Source of the DNA: CAZXYS01 sp964645005
GTDB taxonomy: Bacteria > Bacteroidota > Ignavibacteria > Kapaibacteriales > UBA2268
Reading direction: 5' to 3'
NCBI GenBank assembly: GCA_964645005.1
Contig: CAZXYS010000003.1
Span: forward strand, 106,917 to 170,916
DNA: 64,000 nt
In this document: positions 8,296 through 16,391 of the stretch, piece after piece
Position numbering within the stretch: the first letter of the stretch is position 1
How the letters are laid out: the number at the start of each line of letters is the position of its first letter
Notes under the pieces: model-generated
Database searches by the model: none
Told to the model about the DNA's origin: nothing
The model's input: only the letters and a program-made list of their open reading frames with translations
Made by a program: the position numbers and the translations under genes

Positions 8296-9192
8296 TTAAG
8301 TTGCAGCCGCCAGAGCAATAGACATCATCTTACTTCTGTCGGAATCCGATCTCGAAGTAAGCACTACCGGCACCGAAGCTCCAAGGATCACAGCCGCGAC
8401 CGTCGCTCTTGCAAAATAGGTCAGCGATTTATAAAGCACATTGCCAACTTCTATATTCGGCGCAAAGAGCAGGTCAGCGTCACCGGCTACGTCACTCTCT
8501 ATGCCCTTGTGCTCCGCCGCCTCTTTGGAAATCGCATTATCGAAAGCCAGCGGACCGTCAATTGTGCAGCCCTTTATCTGTTTGCGGCGGCTCATCTGTG
8601 AGAGCGCGGCGGCTTCGATCGTGGTCTGCATCTTGGAATTGACACCTTCGATTGCAGCCAGCGCCGCCACTTTAGGATTTTCAACTCCAACCTTGTGGAA
8701 AATTTCCACTGCATTTTTGGCAATAGCTATCTTCTCATCCAGATCAGGCGCAATATTCTGAGCCGCGTCGGTCAAGCCGAGCAGCTTATGGTAATGCTTT
8801 ATTTCAAAGAAGGCGCAGTGCGAAAGAAGCGCTCCCTGCCGCAGACCATATTCCTTATTTAAAATTGCCCTCAGGAAATCGGCAGTGCTAATATGTCCCT
8901 TCATAAATATTTGCGCACCGCCGTCTCTGATATACTTAACGCAGCTATTGGCTGCCGTTACCGGATCTTTTTCATTATGGATCTCAACTCCGGAAAGGTC
9001 CATTTCTATCTGCTCGGCTGCCTTTTCAATTTCTCCCTTTTTACCAAAAAGCACCGGCTCGATAATATTCTCATTGACGGCGTTCATAACCGCTTTCAGT
9101 GCCGGTTCATCTTCGGCGGCAGCCACTGCAATTTTCTTCTTCGGTTTTTTGCCTGCAATTTCAACTAAATGATCTAAAGATTTTAATTCCAT
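8296..9192 (-). CDS. ptb: Phosphate butyryltransferase (phosphate acyltransferase family)
   Basis: This 298-residue enzyme exchanges CoA for phosphate on butyryl-CoA, feeding butyrate kinase. It shows the family features IAVAAAEDEPALKAV at the start, a central MKGHISTADFLRAIL segment, the GALLSHCAFFE motif, and the C-terminal nucleotide-binding-like region with LLFAPNIEVGNVLYKSL and GASVPVVLTSRSDS. Length and motifs favour the Ptb over the Pta branch (Pta is at 12776-13759). The gene starts 15 bases after hutH ends, and an AGGAGAAAGAG-type ribosome site precedes the ATG, so hutH-ptb-buk may be one transcript. Confidence 0.92.
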   Translation of the reverse strand: MELKSLDHLVEIAGKKPKKKIAVAAAEDEPALKAVMNAVNENIIEPVLFGKKGEIEKAAEQIEMDLSGVEIHNEKDPVTAANSCVKYIRDGGAQIFMKGHISTADFLRAILNKEYGLRQGALLSHCAFFEIKHYHKLLGLTDAAQNIAPDLDEKIAIAKNAVEIFHKVGVENPKVAALAAIEGVNSKMQTTIEAAALSQMSRRKQIKGCTIDGPLAFDNAISKEAAEHKGIESDVAGDADLLFAPNIEVGNVLYKSLTYFARATVAAVILGASVPVVLTSRSDSDRSKMMSIALAAAT

Positions 9193-9207
9193 CTCTTTCT
9201 CCTTTGA

Positions 9208-10731
9208 TTATTCGAGTGAGCCAACAGTTTTCTCGACTTCATCGAGGATCTCGCCTGATTTCACAAGATCTTTCATTGTATTATGATCTTTATAAAGCGG
9301 GCGGTCAACATCGAGGTACTCAACATATTTCCGAATAACTTCCTTCGCTTTGGAAACTCCGGCGCCATGGCTAAACTCCCTTAAATCAAGCGCCTGCGCC
9401 GCTGCCATAAGTTCTATCCCCAATATCCCATAAGCATTTTCCAAAATCTGCTTATTCTTCAGTGCCGTATTCATTCCCATCGACACGAAATCCTCCTGAT
9501 CTGCCGCCGCCGGAATCGACTGTATCGACGCTGGATTAGACAGGATTCTCTGCTCAACAATAAGCGTATCTGCCGTATATTGACTCAGCATCATACCCGA
9601 GAACATGCCGGCGCCCTTCGTCAGAAATGCCGGCAGTCCAGCGCTAAGAGCAGGATTCAGCAGCCGATTCAATCTTCTCTCGGACAGCACTGATACCATT
9701 GTCATGCTTGAACCAGCCATCTCCATCGGCACCGATACCGGCGTTCCCTGGAAATTAGCGCCTGATAGAGCTTCTTCCTCATCGGGAAGGAAAACGGGAT
9801 TGTCGCCAACGCCGTTCAATTCGATTTCCACCTGGCTGCGCGCATATCCCAGCGCGTCATGAGCCGCTCCGATGATCTGCGGCGTCGAGCGCATAGAATA
9901 TGCGTCCTGCACACGCGTCTTCATTTTGCCGGTAAGCAGGTCGCTGCCTTCCATGCATTTCATAAGCGCCTTCGAGCTTCTCTGCGCCCCTAAGAATCCT
10001 CTTTTCTCATGCAGCCTTATATCGTATGGCTTCATATTCGCCAGCAATGCTTCGAGAGACATAGCAGCGGCAATCTCAGCCTGTTTCAAGAGCCTGTTAT
10101 AATCATAAAGCTGCAGCGAGCTATAAGCGGTTATTAAATTTGAGCCGTTAATAGCAGCCAATCCGTCGCGTGCTTTCAGTCCGGGAACAGGTATGCCGGC
10201 TTTTTCCATCGCTTCTTTAGTCGGCATACGTTTGCCCTGATAGAAGGCTTCACCTTCGCCCATAAGCGATAGCGCCAACTGCGACATCGGCGCCAGATCA
10301 CCGCAAGCGCCTACAGAACCCTTCTCGCAGACCACAGGGATAACGCCTTTATTCAGCATATCAACATAAGTCTGCGAAATCTCCGGTCTGCCGCCCGAAT
10401 TGCCATGCGCATGCACATTTACGCGTGAAGCCATAGCTGCCCGGATAAACTCAATCGGCGTGGGCTCTCCGATCCCCGCCGCATGGTTGTATATCAGGTA
10501 CTTCTGAAATTCCTTGACCTGCTCATCGTCGAGCACAATCTCGGAAAATTCGCCGATACCCGTGTTTACGCCGTACATTATCTCTTTCTGCTCGATCTTT
10601 TTTTCGAGCATAGCGCGGCATTTCTCTATTCTCTCTGTTGCTTCATTCGATAGCTCAACCTGCGCATTACTCCTTGCGATATCAACAACATTCTCTATCG
10701 TCAGGTTATTTCCGTCTAATACGATCGCCAT
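9208..10731 (-). CDS. hutH: Histidine ammonia-lyase, with Cys in place of the MIO serine
   Basis: This family deaminates L-histidine to urocanate using a methylidene-imidazolone (MIO) cofactor formed from an Ala-Ser-Gly triad. The 507-residue protein keeps Tyr53, His83 (in YNHAAGIG), Asn195, and Gln275/Tyr278/Arg281 in VQDAYSMRSTPQ, plus NFQGTP and QEDFVSMG. The triad reads Ala-Cys-Gly: codon TGC at 10305-10303, residue 143, the position numbered Ser143 in the Pseudomonas enzyme. From published mutagenesis, as I recall it, Cys at this position can still cyclise. Phe replaces the usual His of QEDHVSMG. His83 supports histidine as substrate, but another aromatic amino acid is possible. No other hut gene is nearby. 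Confidence 0.88.
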   Translation of the reverse strand: MAIVLDGNNLTIENVVDIARSNAQVELSNEATERIEKCRAMLEKKIEQKEIMYGVNTGIGEFSEIVLDDEQVKEFQKYLIYNHAAGIGEPTPIEFIRAAMASRVNVHAHGNSGGRPEISQTYVDMLNKGVIPVVCEKGSVGACGDLAPMSQLALSLMGEGEAFYQGKRMPTKEAMEKAGIPVPGLKARDGLAAINGSNLITAYSSLQLYDYNRLLKQAEIAAAMSLEALLANMKPYDIRLHEKRGFLGAQRSSKALMKCMEGSDLLTGKMKTRVQDAYSMRSTPQIIGAAHDALGYARSQVEIELNGVGDNPVFLPDEEEALSGANFQGTPVSVPMEMAGSSMTMVSVLSERRLNRLLNPALSAGLPAFLTKGAGMFSGMMLSQYTADTLIVEQRILSNPASIQSIPAAADQEDFVSMGMNTALKNKQILENAYGILGIELMAAAQALDLREFSHGAGVSKAKEVIRKYVEYLDVDRPLYKDHNTMKDLVKSGEILDEVEKTVGSLE

Positions 10732-10772
10732 TTTTAACCTCTGTAAATGCTTATGATAATAACTTTAATCTC

Positions 10773-10819
10773 ATTCCAACGCTCTAGCGTTGGAATACAA
10801 TATGAGACGCTCCAGCGTC
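10773..10819. repeat. Paired intergenic hairpins
   Basis: Two hairpins lie upstream of hutH: 10773-10796 with arms ATTCCAACGCT/AGCGTTGGAAT and a two-base loop, and 10806-10819 with arms GACGCT/AGCGTC. They resemble the other short palindromic repeats scattered through the window rather than an operator. They fall in the 248-base gap between hutH and the AsnRS-like gene, where both genes run on the minus strand. Confidence 0.6.
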
Positions 10820-10979
10820 GATTTCTCTTCATGTATCCACTCCATCATCATGTCTAAATTCTTCATCTCTCATGCAACGGTAGTTAAATAAAATATCCCG
10901 CTGCCATATTTTTATAGCAACGAGATAAAGAAGGATTAAGTGAATAGAATAAACAAATTTATTAAATCAAGCCGTGTGC

Positions 10980-11939
10980 TTAGAACGGAATGATCTGTTC
11001 CGAATCCAGGATAAATTGAAGCACTCTACCGAAGCCGCAGCCCATACCAGAGCGTTCGACCCGCCTGTCCCTGAATAGCGCCAGATAATCATCGAACATT
11101 TTGTCAACTTCTTCCGGTTTGCTGTCGAAGTTATTCTTTAACTCTCTTAGCTGGCTGATCATCGTTCCTTCCTGCAAGCGCTTGTTGAGAAGTTCGAAAT
11201 CAGATTCTCTTACCGAGCCGCCAATCGATTCCCCGGACAGCTTCAGAATTACATCCACACACTCTACGGTCTGCTTATCATCCGGACTTGACCTGTCGAT
11301 CTTCATATTGAAGAACTTGATCTTCTCGGGATAGTGAGTTATCATGCAGTTTTTGTCAAAATAATTGACCATAAACTGCTCGTGATCATTTTTCAGGTCA
11401 TCGCCCCATTCGATCGGGAACTTATCCTGAAGGATCTCGACCGCCTTCGTATAGCTGACAACCTCGAATCCTTTTTCGTAGTAATTGTAAAGATTGTCAT
11501 GCAGTTGCGGTGTCAGCAGCCCATAGCGCGACGAAACATTCAGTACATTGATAAAAATGTGATTCAGGAAATCCGCGCAATGTTTCAACAGCCAATCCAG
11601 ATCGGTGTCGAGCGCTTCCGTTTCCAGCAATTCGAAGTCGTTCAGGTGCCTGCCGTCCGAAACCCAGTTCTTATTATCCCTCCTGAATGACCTGTTCGTC
11701 GAGAACATTCGCGGCAGACCGTTATCTATGATATCCCGTTCCAGATGAAGCTGCACCGTTTGCGACAGCGTCTGAAATTCATGTCCGGTAACAGTAAACA
11801 CATTACTGACGGCTTCGCACGAGCCGGTCGCATTAGTGATTCCCTGGCAGGGGACTCCGACAAAACCTTCTTTCCACAGAAATTCCAGAGCAGATTGGTA
11901 GATCAGCGATTTCAAGAGAACTATATTTTTTTGTTGCAT
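10980..11939 (-). CDS. AsnRS/AspRS-like class II synthetase core without anticodon-binding domain
   Basis: The 319-residue product is a class IIb aminoacyl-tRNA synthetase catalytic domain. It starts directly at the core (LLKSLIYQSALEFLWKEGFV) and lacks the ~100-residue OB-fold anticodon-binding domain. It retains TGHEFQTLSQTVQLHLE (cf. FLSQSPQLYKQ of AsnRS), a motif 2 region SFRRDNKN...RHLNDFELLETE, and a motif 3 region RSGMGCGFGRVLQFIL ending near IIPF. Such paralogues may make asparagine or another aminoacyl adenylate product, as with the archaeal AS-AR protein, or act on a non-tRNA substrate. A good ribosome site (GGAGG) precedes the ATG. The substrate is not decidable here. Confidence 0.82.
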   Translation of the reverse strand: MQQKNIVLLKSLIYQSALEFLWKEGFVGVPCQGITNATGSCEAVSNVFTVTGHEFQTLSQTVQLHLERDIIDNGLPRMFSTNRSFRRDNKNWVSDGRHLNDFELLETEALDTDLDWLLKHCADFLNHIFINVLNVSSRYGLLTPQLHDNLYNYYEKGFEVVSYTKAVEILQDKFPIEWGDDLKNDHEQFMVNYFDKNCMITHYPEKIKFFNMKIDRSSPDDKQTVECVDVILKLSGESIGGSVRESDFELLNKRLQEGTMISQLRELKNNFDSKPEEVDKMFDDYLALFRDRRVERSGMGCGFGRVLQFILDSEQIIPF

Positions 11940-12775
11940 GAAAGACCTCCTTTATAAAGAAATACTAACAAAGTTGAGACCACAAGCCAGCATCCCGCAG
12001 CCCAAATTTCTGCCATACGGCGCCGTTCGCAGAAATTCAGCCGTAAAAAAGCATCCGGTTTGCTTTTTAGGCATAATCCGGCGTTGTAGAATCTCATGTG
12101 AATTATCATTTTTGGTCTTCCGAAATTCCCGGTTAGGGATGTTTAAAAAATCATTTTGATTAAGTCAATCACCGGGATTGCAATATAATAAAAATTCTCT
12201 CAAAACCTGAGAAAAGTTTCCCACAATCGACTCCGAAATCTTCATATTTTATCAAGTCAAAGAACTAATATGTTGGAAATTAAATTAATTGCTTGTATTG
12301 CATTTTATTTGTTTTGGAATATCTAACTAATTCAATGTAAAAGAATGATTTATATCGTAATCATTGATAAGTTTGAGTTTTAATGTTAAGTTTTATTACT
12401 TTTATTTTTCAATTATTTAAATATTTCATTCAAATTATTTCTAATAATTCCAATTAAAGCATTAACTCGGATTTTTCATTAGATATATGATTTATTTGTA
12501 AGATCATTCAACAGAAAGATTTAGCTTGCTGCTAATTCGAAGTTTTTCAGATATTTTTGCAAAGTGCTAAAGCACTTTGTTGCAAAAACTTATGCTCAAA
12601 ACCAACTTTTCTAATAAGATATTTAGGATTAATAAATTTTAAACTAAAACTTAAAACTTTTAATAGCCAGTAACCTGCAGACAGCAGCCCGCAACCTTCT
12701 TAACTTTAACCGTTAACCTTTCACCTTTAACCTCTATCCAAAAGCAATAAGCAAAGAATAAAAGATTAACTAAAG
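11940..12775. other. 836-base gene-free, AT-rich interval
   Basis: No credible gene on either strand: the short frames at 11938-12159 and 11921-12109 overlap antiparallel and look like no family. The interval holds a two-hairpin repeat at about 12520-12586, remnants of the purine/pyrimidine vocabulary repeats at 12667-12735 (AGCAGCCCGCAACC, AACCGTTAACC) and otherwise very AT-rich sequence. The promoter of the upstream minus-strand AsnRS-like gene should lie near 11950-12050. Confidence 0.6.
12511..12586. repeat. Two-hairpin repeat, copy 1 (CTTGCT and CAAAGTGCT palindromes)
   Basis: TTAGCTTGCTGCTAAT at about 12521-12536 is followed by a strong stem at 12560-12579 (CAAAGTGCT/AGCACTTTG, two-base loop) flanked by TTTTGC/GCAAAA. 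The same arrangement occurs at 60800-60865, where both stems are intact, so this is a dispersed family. Confidence 0.75.
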
Positions 12776-13759
12776 TTATGCCATAAGCATACAAATACAG
12801 GCAACATTTATCATATCATCCACGCTGCACCCTCGCGAAAGATCGCAATACGGCTTCTTAAGTCCCTGGATGATAGGACCGACAGCTTCCGCACCGGCGA
12901 GTCTCTGGGTTAATTTATAACCAATATTGCCCGAATTCAGGTCGGGGAATATAAGCACATTCGCATTCCCTGCAACGGGAGACCCCGGACTCTTCCTCTC
13001 ACCGACAGAAGAAACAACAGCCGCATCCAGTTGAAGCTCACCGTCAACTGGCAATTCAGGTGCTTTTTCCTTCACAAAATTTGTGGCTCGCTGGATTTTT
13101 TCTACTAACTCGTGGCTGGCGCTGCCTTTCGTCGAGAAAGAAAGCATAGCAGCCTTCGATTCTTCGCCGGTAACGGAATTATAGTTCTTCGCTGATGATA
13201 TTGCGATATCCGCAAGCTGAGCATCAGTCGGCTCAGGATTCACCGCGCAATCCGCAAAACAGTACATTCTATCCGAAAATACCATAATAAAATAGCTGCT
13301 GACAATCGAGATACCTTCCTCGACGCCGACAGTATGGATAGCCGAGCGAAGCACATCGCCCGTCGAAGAGACATTCCCGCCGACAACCGCATCAACTCTG
13401 CCGGTTTCCAGAAGCAAGCCTGCAAAATATAAGGGATCTTTCACAGTCTCGGCTGCCTGATCGGGCGTCATACCCTTATGCTTTCTTTTTTCGTGCAGGG
13501 CGGCGGTAAATTCTTCCGAATATTCCGAACCCACCGGATTCAATATCTCGACGCCGTTCAGGGTCAAACCTGCAGCTTTAGCTATTTCCGCTATTTTATC
13601 GGGATTGCCTACGAGTATGGGGTTCCCAAGTTCTTGATTTTTAATTTGAATTGCGGCATCGATAGCTCTGACATCTTCCGCATTCGGAAAAGCCACGCTC
13701 TTATTTATATTCTTCGCCTTATCTCTAATCGTTTCAATAAAATTCACAGCCATATCCAA
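12776..13759 (-). CDS. pta: Phosphate acetyltransferase
   Basis: This enzyme exchanges CoA for phosphate on acetyl-CoA to supply acetate kinase. It is a 327-residue short-form Pta without the N-terminal regulatory domains. It shows VAFPNAEDVRAIDAA at the start, DAVVGGNVSSTGDVLRSAI, the FSTKGSA.H motif, and the C-terminal NVLIFPDLNSGNIGYKL plus PIIQGLKKPYCDLSRGCS signature typical of Pta. Met3 (MAVNFIE, 13753) is an equally plausible start. It lies 232 bases downstream of ackA on the same strand, separated by a repeat, and forms the second acyl-phosphate pathway in this window. Confidence 0.95.
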   Translation of the reverse strand: MDMAVNFIETIRDKAKNINKSVAFPNAEDVRAIDAAIQIKNQELGNPILVGNPDKIAEIAKAAGLTLNGVEILNPVGSEYSEEFTAALHEKRKHKGMTPDQAAETVKDPLYFAGLLLETGRVDAVVGGNVSSTGDVLRSAIHTVGVEEGISIVSSYFIMVFSDRMYCFADCAVNPEPTDAQLADIAISSAKNYNSVTGEESKAAMLSFSTKGSASHELVEKIQRATNFVKEKAPELPVDGELQLDAAVVSSVGERKSPGSPVAGNANVLIFPDLNSGNIGYKLTQRLAGAEAVGPIIQGLKKPYCDLSRGCSVDDMINVACICMLMA

Positions 13760-13834
13760 CTCCTGTCAATTATTTTTTATATTAAAATTTATTTTTAGCC
13801 AAAAAACTAAAGTTATCACAAAAGTACGGGAAAG

Positions 13835-13982
13835 TCATTCCTGCGCATGTCTTTAGATCCTGCTTTAGCAGGGCAGGAATCTGATGAGTTCGGGATTTGT
13901 CATTCCACCCTGCTGAAGCAGGATTTAGCTTCACTCCAATTCGTTCCGTTCAGAATGACGCTTTTGGACACCCTCTTTTACA
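13835..13982. repeat. Dispersed repeat with internal CCTGCTTTAGCAGG palindrome
   Basis: This block between pta and ackA contains CATTCCTGCGCATG, an internal palindrome CCTGCTTTAGCAGG at about 13858-13871, a second related CCTGCTGAAGCAGG, and an end TTCCGTTCAGAATGAC. Part of the same wording (CTCCGTTCAGGATAAC) appears at 19840-19857. It resembles non-autonomous intergenic repeats of FCB genomes; no transposase is present. Confidence 0.6.
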
Positions 13983-13991
13983 CATCTCTTA

Positions 13992-15335
13992 CTATTTCTT
14001 TCCCTTCTTACTACCACCTTTATTCTTACTATTATTCTTATCAGTTTTCTCGAGCTCAGGGATTTGCTTCTCTTCCTGTACTTCTTTTTCCGACCTATCC
14101 AGCGGCGTTAACTGACCTTCTACAACCCTCACGGAATCTCTGGCAATCACCAGTTCTTCATTTGTAGGAATTACATAAACATTAACATCGCCGCTGCTTA
14201 TGAGCATTTCTTTCCCATCCGTAGCTTCGGCATTCTTCACGTCATCGATCCCTATTCCCAGATGTTCCAGATTCTGGCAGATCTGCCTTCTGATCTCAGG
14301 TGAATTCTCGCCAATACCACCGGAAAGACAGATAGCATCAGTGCCATTGAGCGTCGCCATGTAAGCGCCAATATACTTTTGCACTTTCTTGGCGAACATA
14401 TCCACCGCCAGCAGCGCGCGCCTGTCGTGGAATTCATCGATTTCTTCCAGCAAATCCCGCATATCATTCGTAAGCCCTGAAATTCCGAGCACACCCGATC
14501 TCTTATTCAGCATGTTGAAGGCTTCGTCAACGGTTATACCTTCCTTATGCACGAGGAACTGCACCACTGTCGGGTCAATATCGCCGCAGCGCGTCCCCAT
14601 CATAAGTCCTTCCAGCGGGGTAAATCCCATAGACGTTTCGACGGATTTCCCTTTTTTTATCGCGCACGCTGACGAGCCGTTACCCAGATGGCAGGTAATA
14701 ATATTCGTCTGTTCCCTTGTCTTGCCGCTCAATCTTCTATACCTGTAAGAGATATACCTGTGCGAAGTACCGTGAAATCCGTATTTCCTGATCTTATATC
14801 TTCTATAAACCTGGTAAGGAATGCCATAGAGATAAGATGTCGGCGGCATCGTCGAGTGGAACGCCGTATCGAAAACAGCGATCTGCGGCGTAACAGGACC
14901 AAAAATCTCCCGGCATGCATAAATACCTTTGACATTCGCCGGATTATGCAGCGGCGCAAGGTCTATGCAATCTTCGATACCCTCGATCACTTTATCATTG
15001 ATAAGAACCGACTTAATAAACTTCTCGCCGCCATGGACAACTCTGTGACCAATCGCGTGGATATCTTCCAAGGACTTGATTTGCGGCACTCTTTCTTCCT
15101 CGGTAAGCCATTTGGTGACGTACTGAAGAGCTGCTCTGTGGTCGCGCAGTGGCGCAGCTTGTTTAACGTTAGGTTTACCCACGATTTTGAAAGTGATCGT
15201 GGATTGACTGCCTATTCTTTCGATTTCGCCCCTGATAATAGTTTCATCAGAATCAGTCTCGATCTTATCGAGATCGGTATTATAGATTTCAAATTTAAGC
15301 GATGAACTCCCGCAATTTAAAACAAATACATTCAT
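13992..15335 (-). CDS. ackA: Acetate kinase with lysine-rich C-terminal extension
   Basis: Acetate kinase makes ATP from acetyl phosphate. The N-terminal FVLNCGSSSLKFEIY, the IGHRVVHGGEKF segment, the VFDTAFHSTMPP catalytic loop, YGFHGTSHRYIS, the ITCHLGNGSS phosphate-binding loop and ICLSGGIGENSPEIRR are all conserved. The core ends about residue 408 (VVEGQ). The remaining ~38 residues are charged and Lys-rich (EKTDKNNSKNKGGSKKGKK) and are not part of the usual ~400-residue enzyme. The tail could be a disordered extension. The gene precedes pta on the same strand. Confidence 0.96.
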   Translation of the reverse strand: MNVFVLNCGSSSLKFEIYNTDLDKIETDSDETIIRGEIERIGSQSTITFKIVGKPNVKQAAPLRDHRAALQYVTKWLTEEERVPQIKSLEDIHAIGHRVVHGGEKFIKSVLINDKVIEGIEDCIDLAPLHNPANVKGIYACREIFGPVTPQIAVFDTAFHSTMPPTSYLYGIPYQVYRRYKIRKYGFHGTSHRYISYRYRRLSGKTREQTNIITCHLGNGSSACAIKKGKSVETSMGFTPLEGLMMGTRCGDIDPTVVQFLVHKEGITVDEAFNMLNKRSGVLGISGLTNDMRDLLEEIDEFHDRRALLAVDMFAKKVQKYIGAYMATLNGTDAICLSGGIGENSPEIRRQICQNLEHLGIGIDDVKNAEATDGKEMLISSGDVNVYVIPTNEELVIARDSVRVVEGQLTPLDRSEKEVQEEKQIPELEKTDKNNSKNKGGSKKGKK

Positions 15336-15827
15336 TGGTTTATTCCCTGAGTTTATTCTTCAATTTATTATATTATAAAAAAAACACTTCTTTTAATTAA
15401 AAAGTACTTCAAAAATTAAGTGTTTACAAAATTATGAAATATTCAGACGCCTTACTAATAATTAATTTCTTGTATCAAATTCTTTGTAATCGTTCTGTGG
15501 ATAACTGATAATCTCATTATTTCCAAGGGATAATTGGAGTTAAAACTTTCAAATCATTTTTCTTAAAAAAAGAAATTATATTCTATATTATTGTGTTTTT
15601 TTAAAGAAAATAAGTTTGAAAATCCAAATTTTAAGAATTTCTTATGCGTTTAGGAATGTTTTTTCTAATGAATTATGCGGTTTCAACTTATCTTCTTGGT
15701 GACTTTCCAAAACGTGAAATTCGTTGAACTGTAGATTTCTATTGAAAAATAAGGGATTAATAACAATATAAGAATTATTCGTCTTTTTTTTAAGTACATT
15801 GTTATTAATAATAAATCGGAGTAAATT
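15336..15827. other. Divergent intergenic region, AT-rich
   Basis: This 492-base stretch separates minus-strand ackA from plus-strand sixA and should hold both promoters. It is very AT-rich. A minus-strand frame at 15642-16133 overlaps the sixA gene and has no family features, so I leave it out. I see no hairpin, operator or RNA gene that I can defend. Confidence 0.5.
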
Positions 15828-16286
15828 ATGGCTGTTTATTTGGTACAACATGGCGTTGCTATGCCAAAAGAAGAAAATCCGGACAGACCTTTGACCGAGG
15901 AAGGGCAGAAAACCACCAAATTGATTTCTGAGAGGGCAAGAGATTACCACACAAAAGTGGAAAAAATTTACCATACTGAGAAATTGAGAGCAATACAAAC
16001 AGCAGAAATTCTGGAGTACTATTGCCAGCCTGAAGAAGGAAGAAGCGAAACTGACGGTATGGGAGCTAAAGACGACGTTAAACAGTTCTCGGCAAGGATT
16101 GATAAAAATCGTAATGATATGTTTGTCGGGCACTTGCCTTTTATGGAAAAACTTGCATCATATATGGTTTCCGGCAATGAAAACAATGCTGTTTTCAAAT
16201 TTCAAAACAGCGGCATCATAAAGTTAGAATATAGTGAAGATGACGGCTGGCAGATCACCGGAGCTTTCCTGCCAAAACCAGTATGA
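15828..16286 (+). CDS. SixA-like phosphohistidine phosphatase with QHG motif
   Basis: A 152-residue single-domain histidine phosphatase. It starts MAVYLVQHGVAMPKEENPDRPLT, where the branch's usual Arg-His-Gly is Gln-His-Gly with the catalytic His kept. HTEKLRAIQTAEIL supplies the second Arg region, and FVGHLPFMEKLASYM carries the second catalytic His. SixA removes phosphate from histidine in phosphorelay proteins; the real target here is unknown. The ribosome site (GGAG) lies 9 bases ahead of the ATG. The gene stands 105 bases upstream of pgi. Confidence 0.85.
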   Translation: MAVYLVQHGVAMPKEENPDRPLTEEGQKTTKLISERARDYHTKVEKIYHTEKLRAIQTAEILEYYCQPEEGRSETDGMGAKDDVKQFSARIDKNRNDMFVGHLPFMEKLASYMVSGNENNAVFKFQNSGIIKLEYSEDDGWQITGAFLPKPV

Positions 16287-16391
16287 TATCTTTTATTTTC
16301 GGATAATTCCAATTGTTAAAAATAATGAAATTGTATAATTTGCGTTCTCAATTACATTAAATTAATCTAGAAAATTAACCCGGTGTATAGT

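Noticed and set aside
15642..16133. 163-codon minus-strand frame overlapping the phosphatase gene
   Set aside because: Low-complexity Phe-rich product, antisense to a real gene, no start signal.
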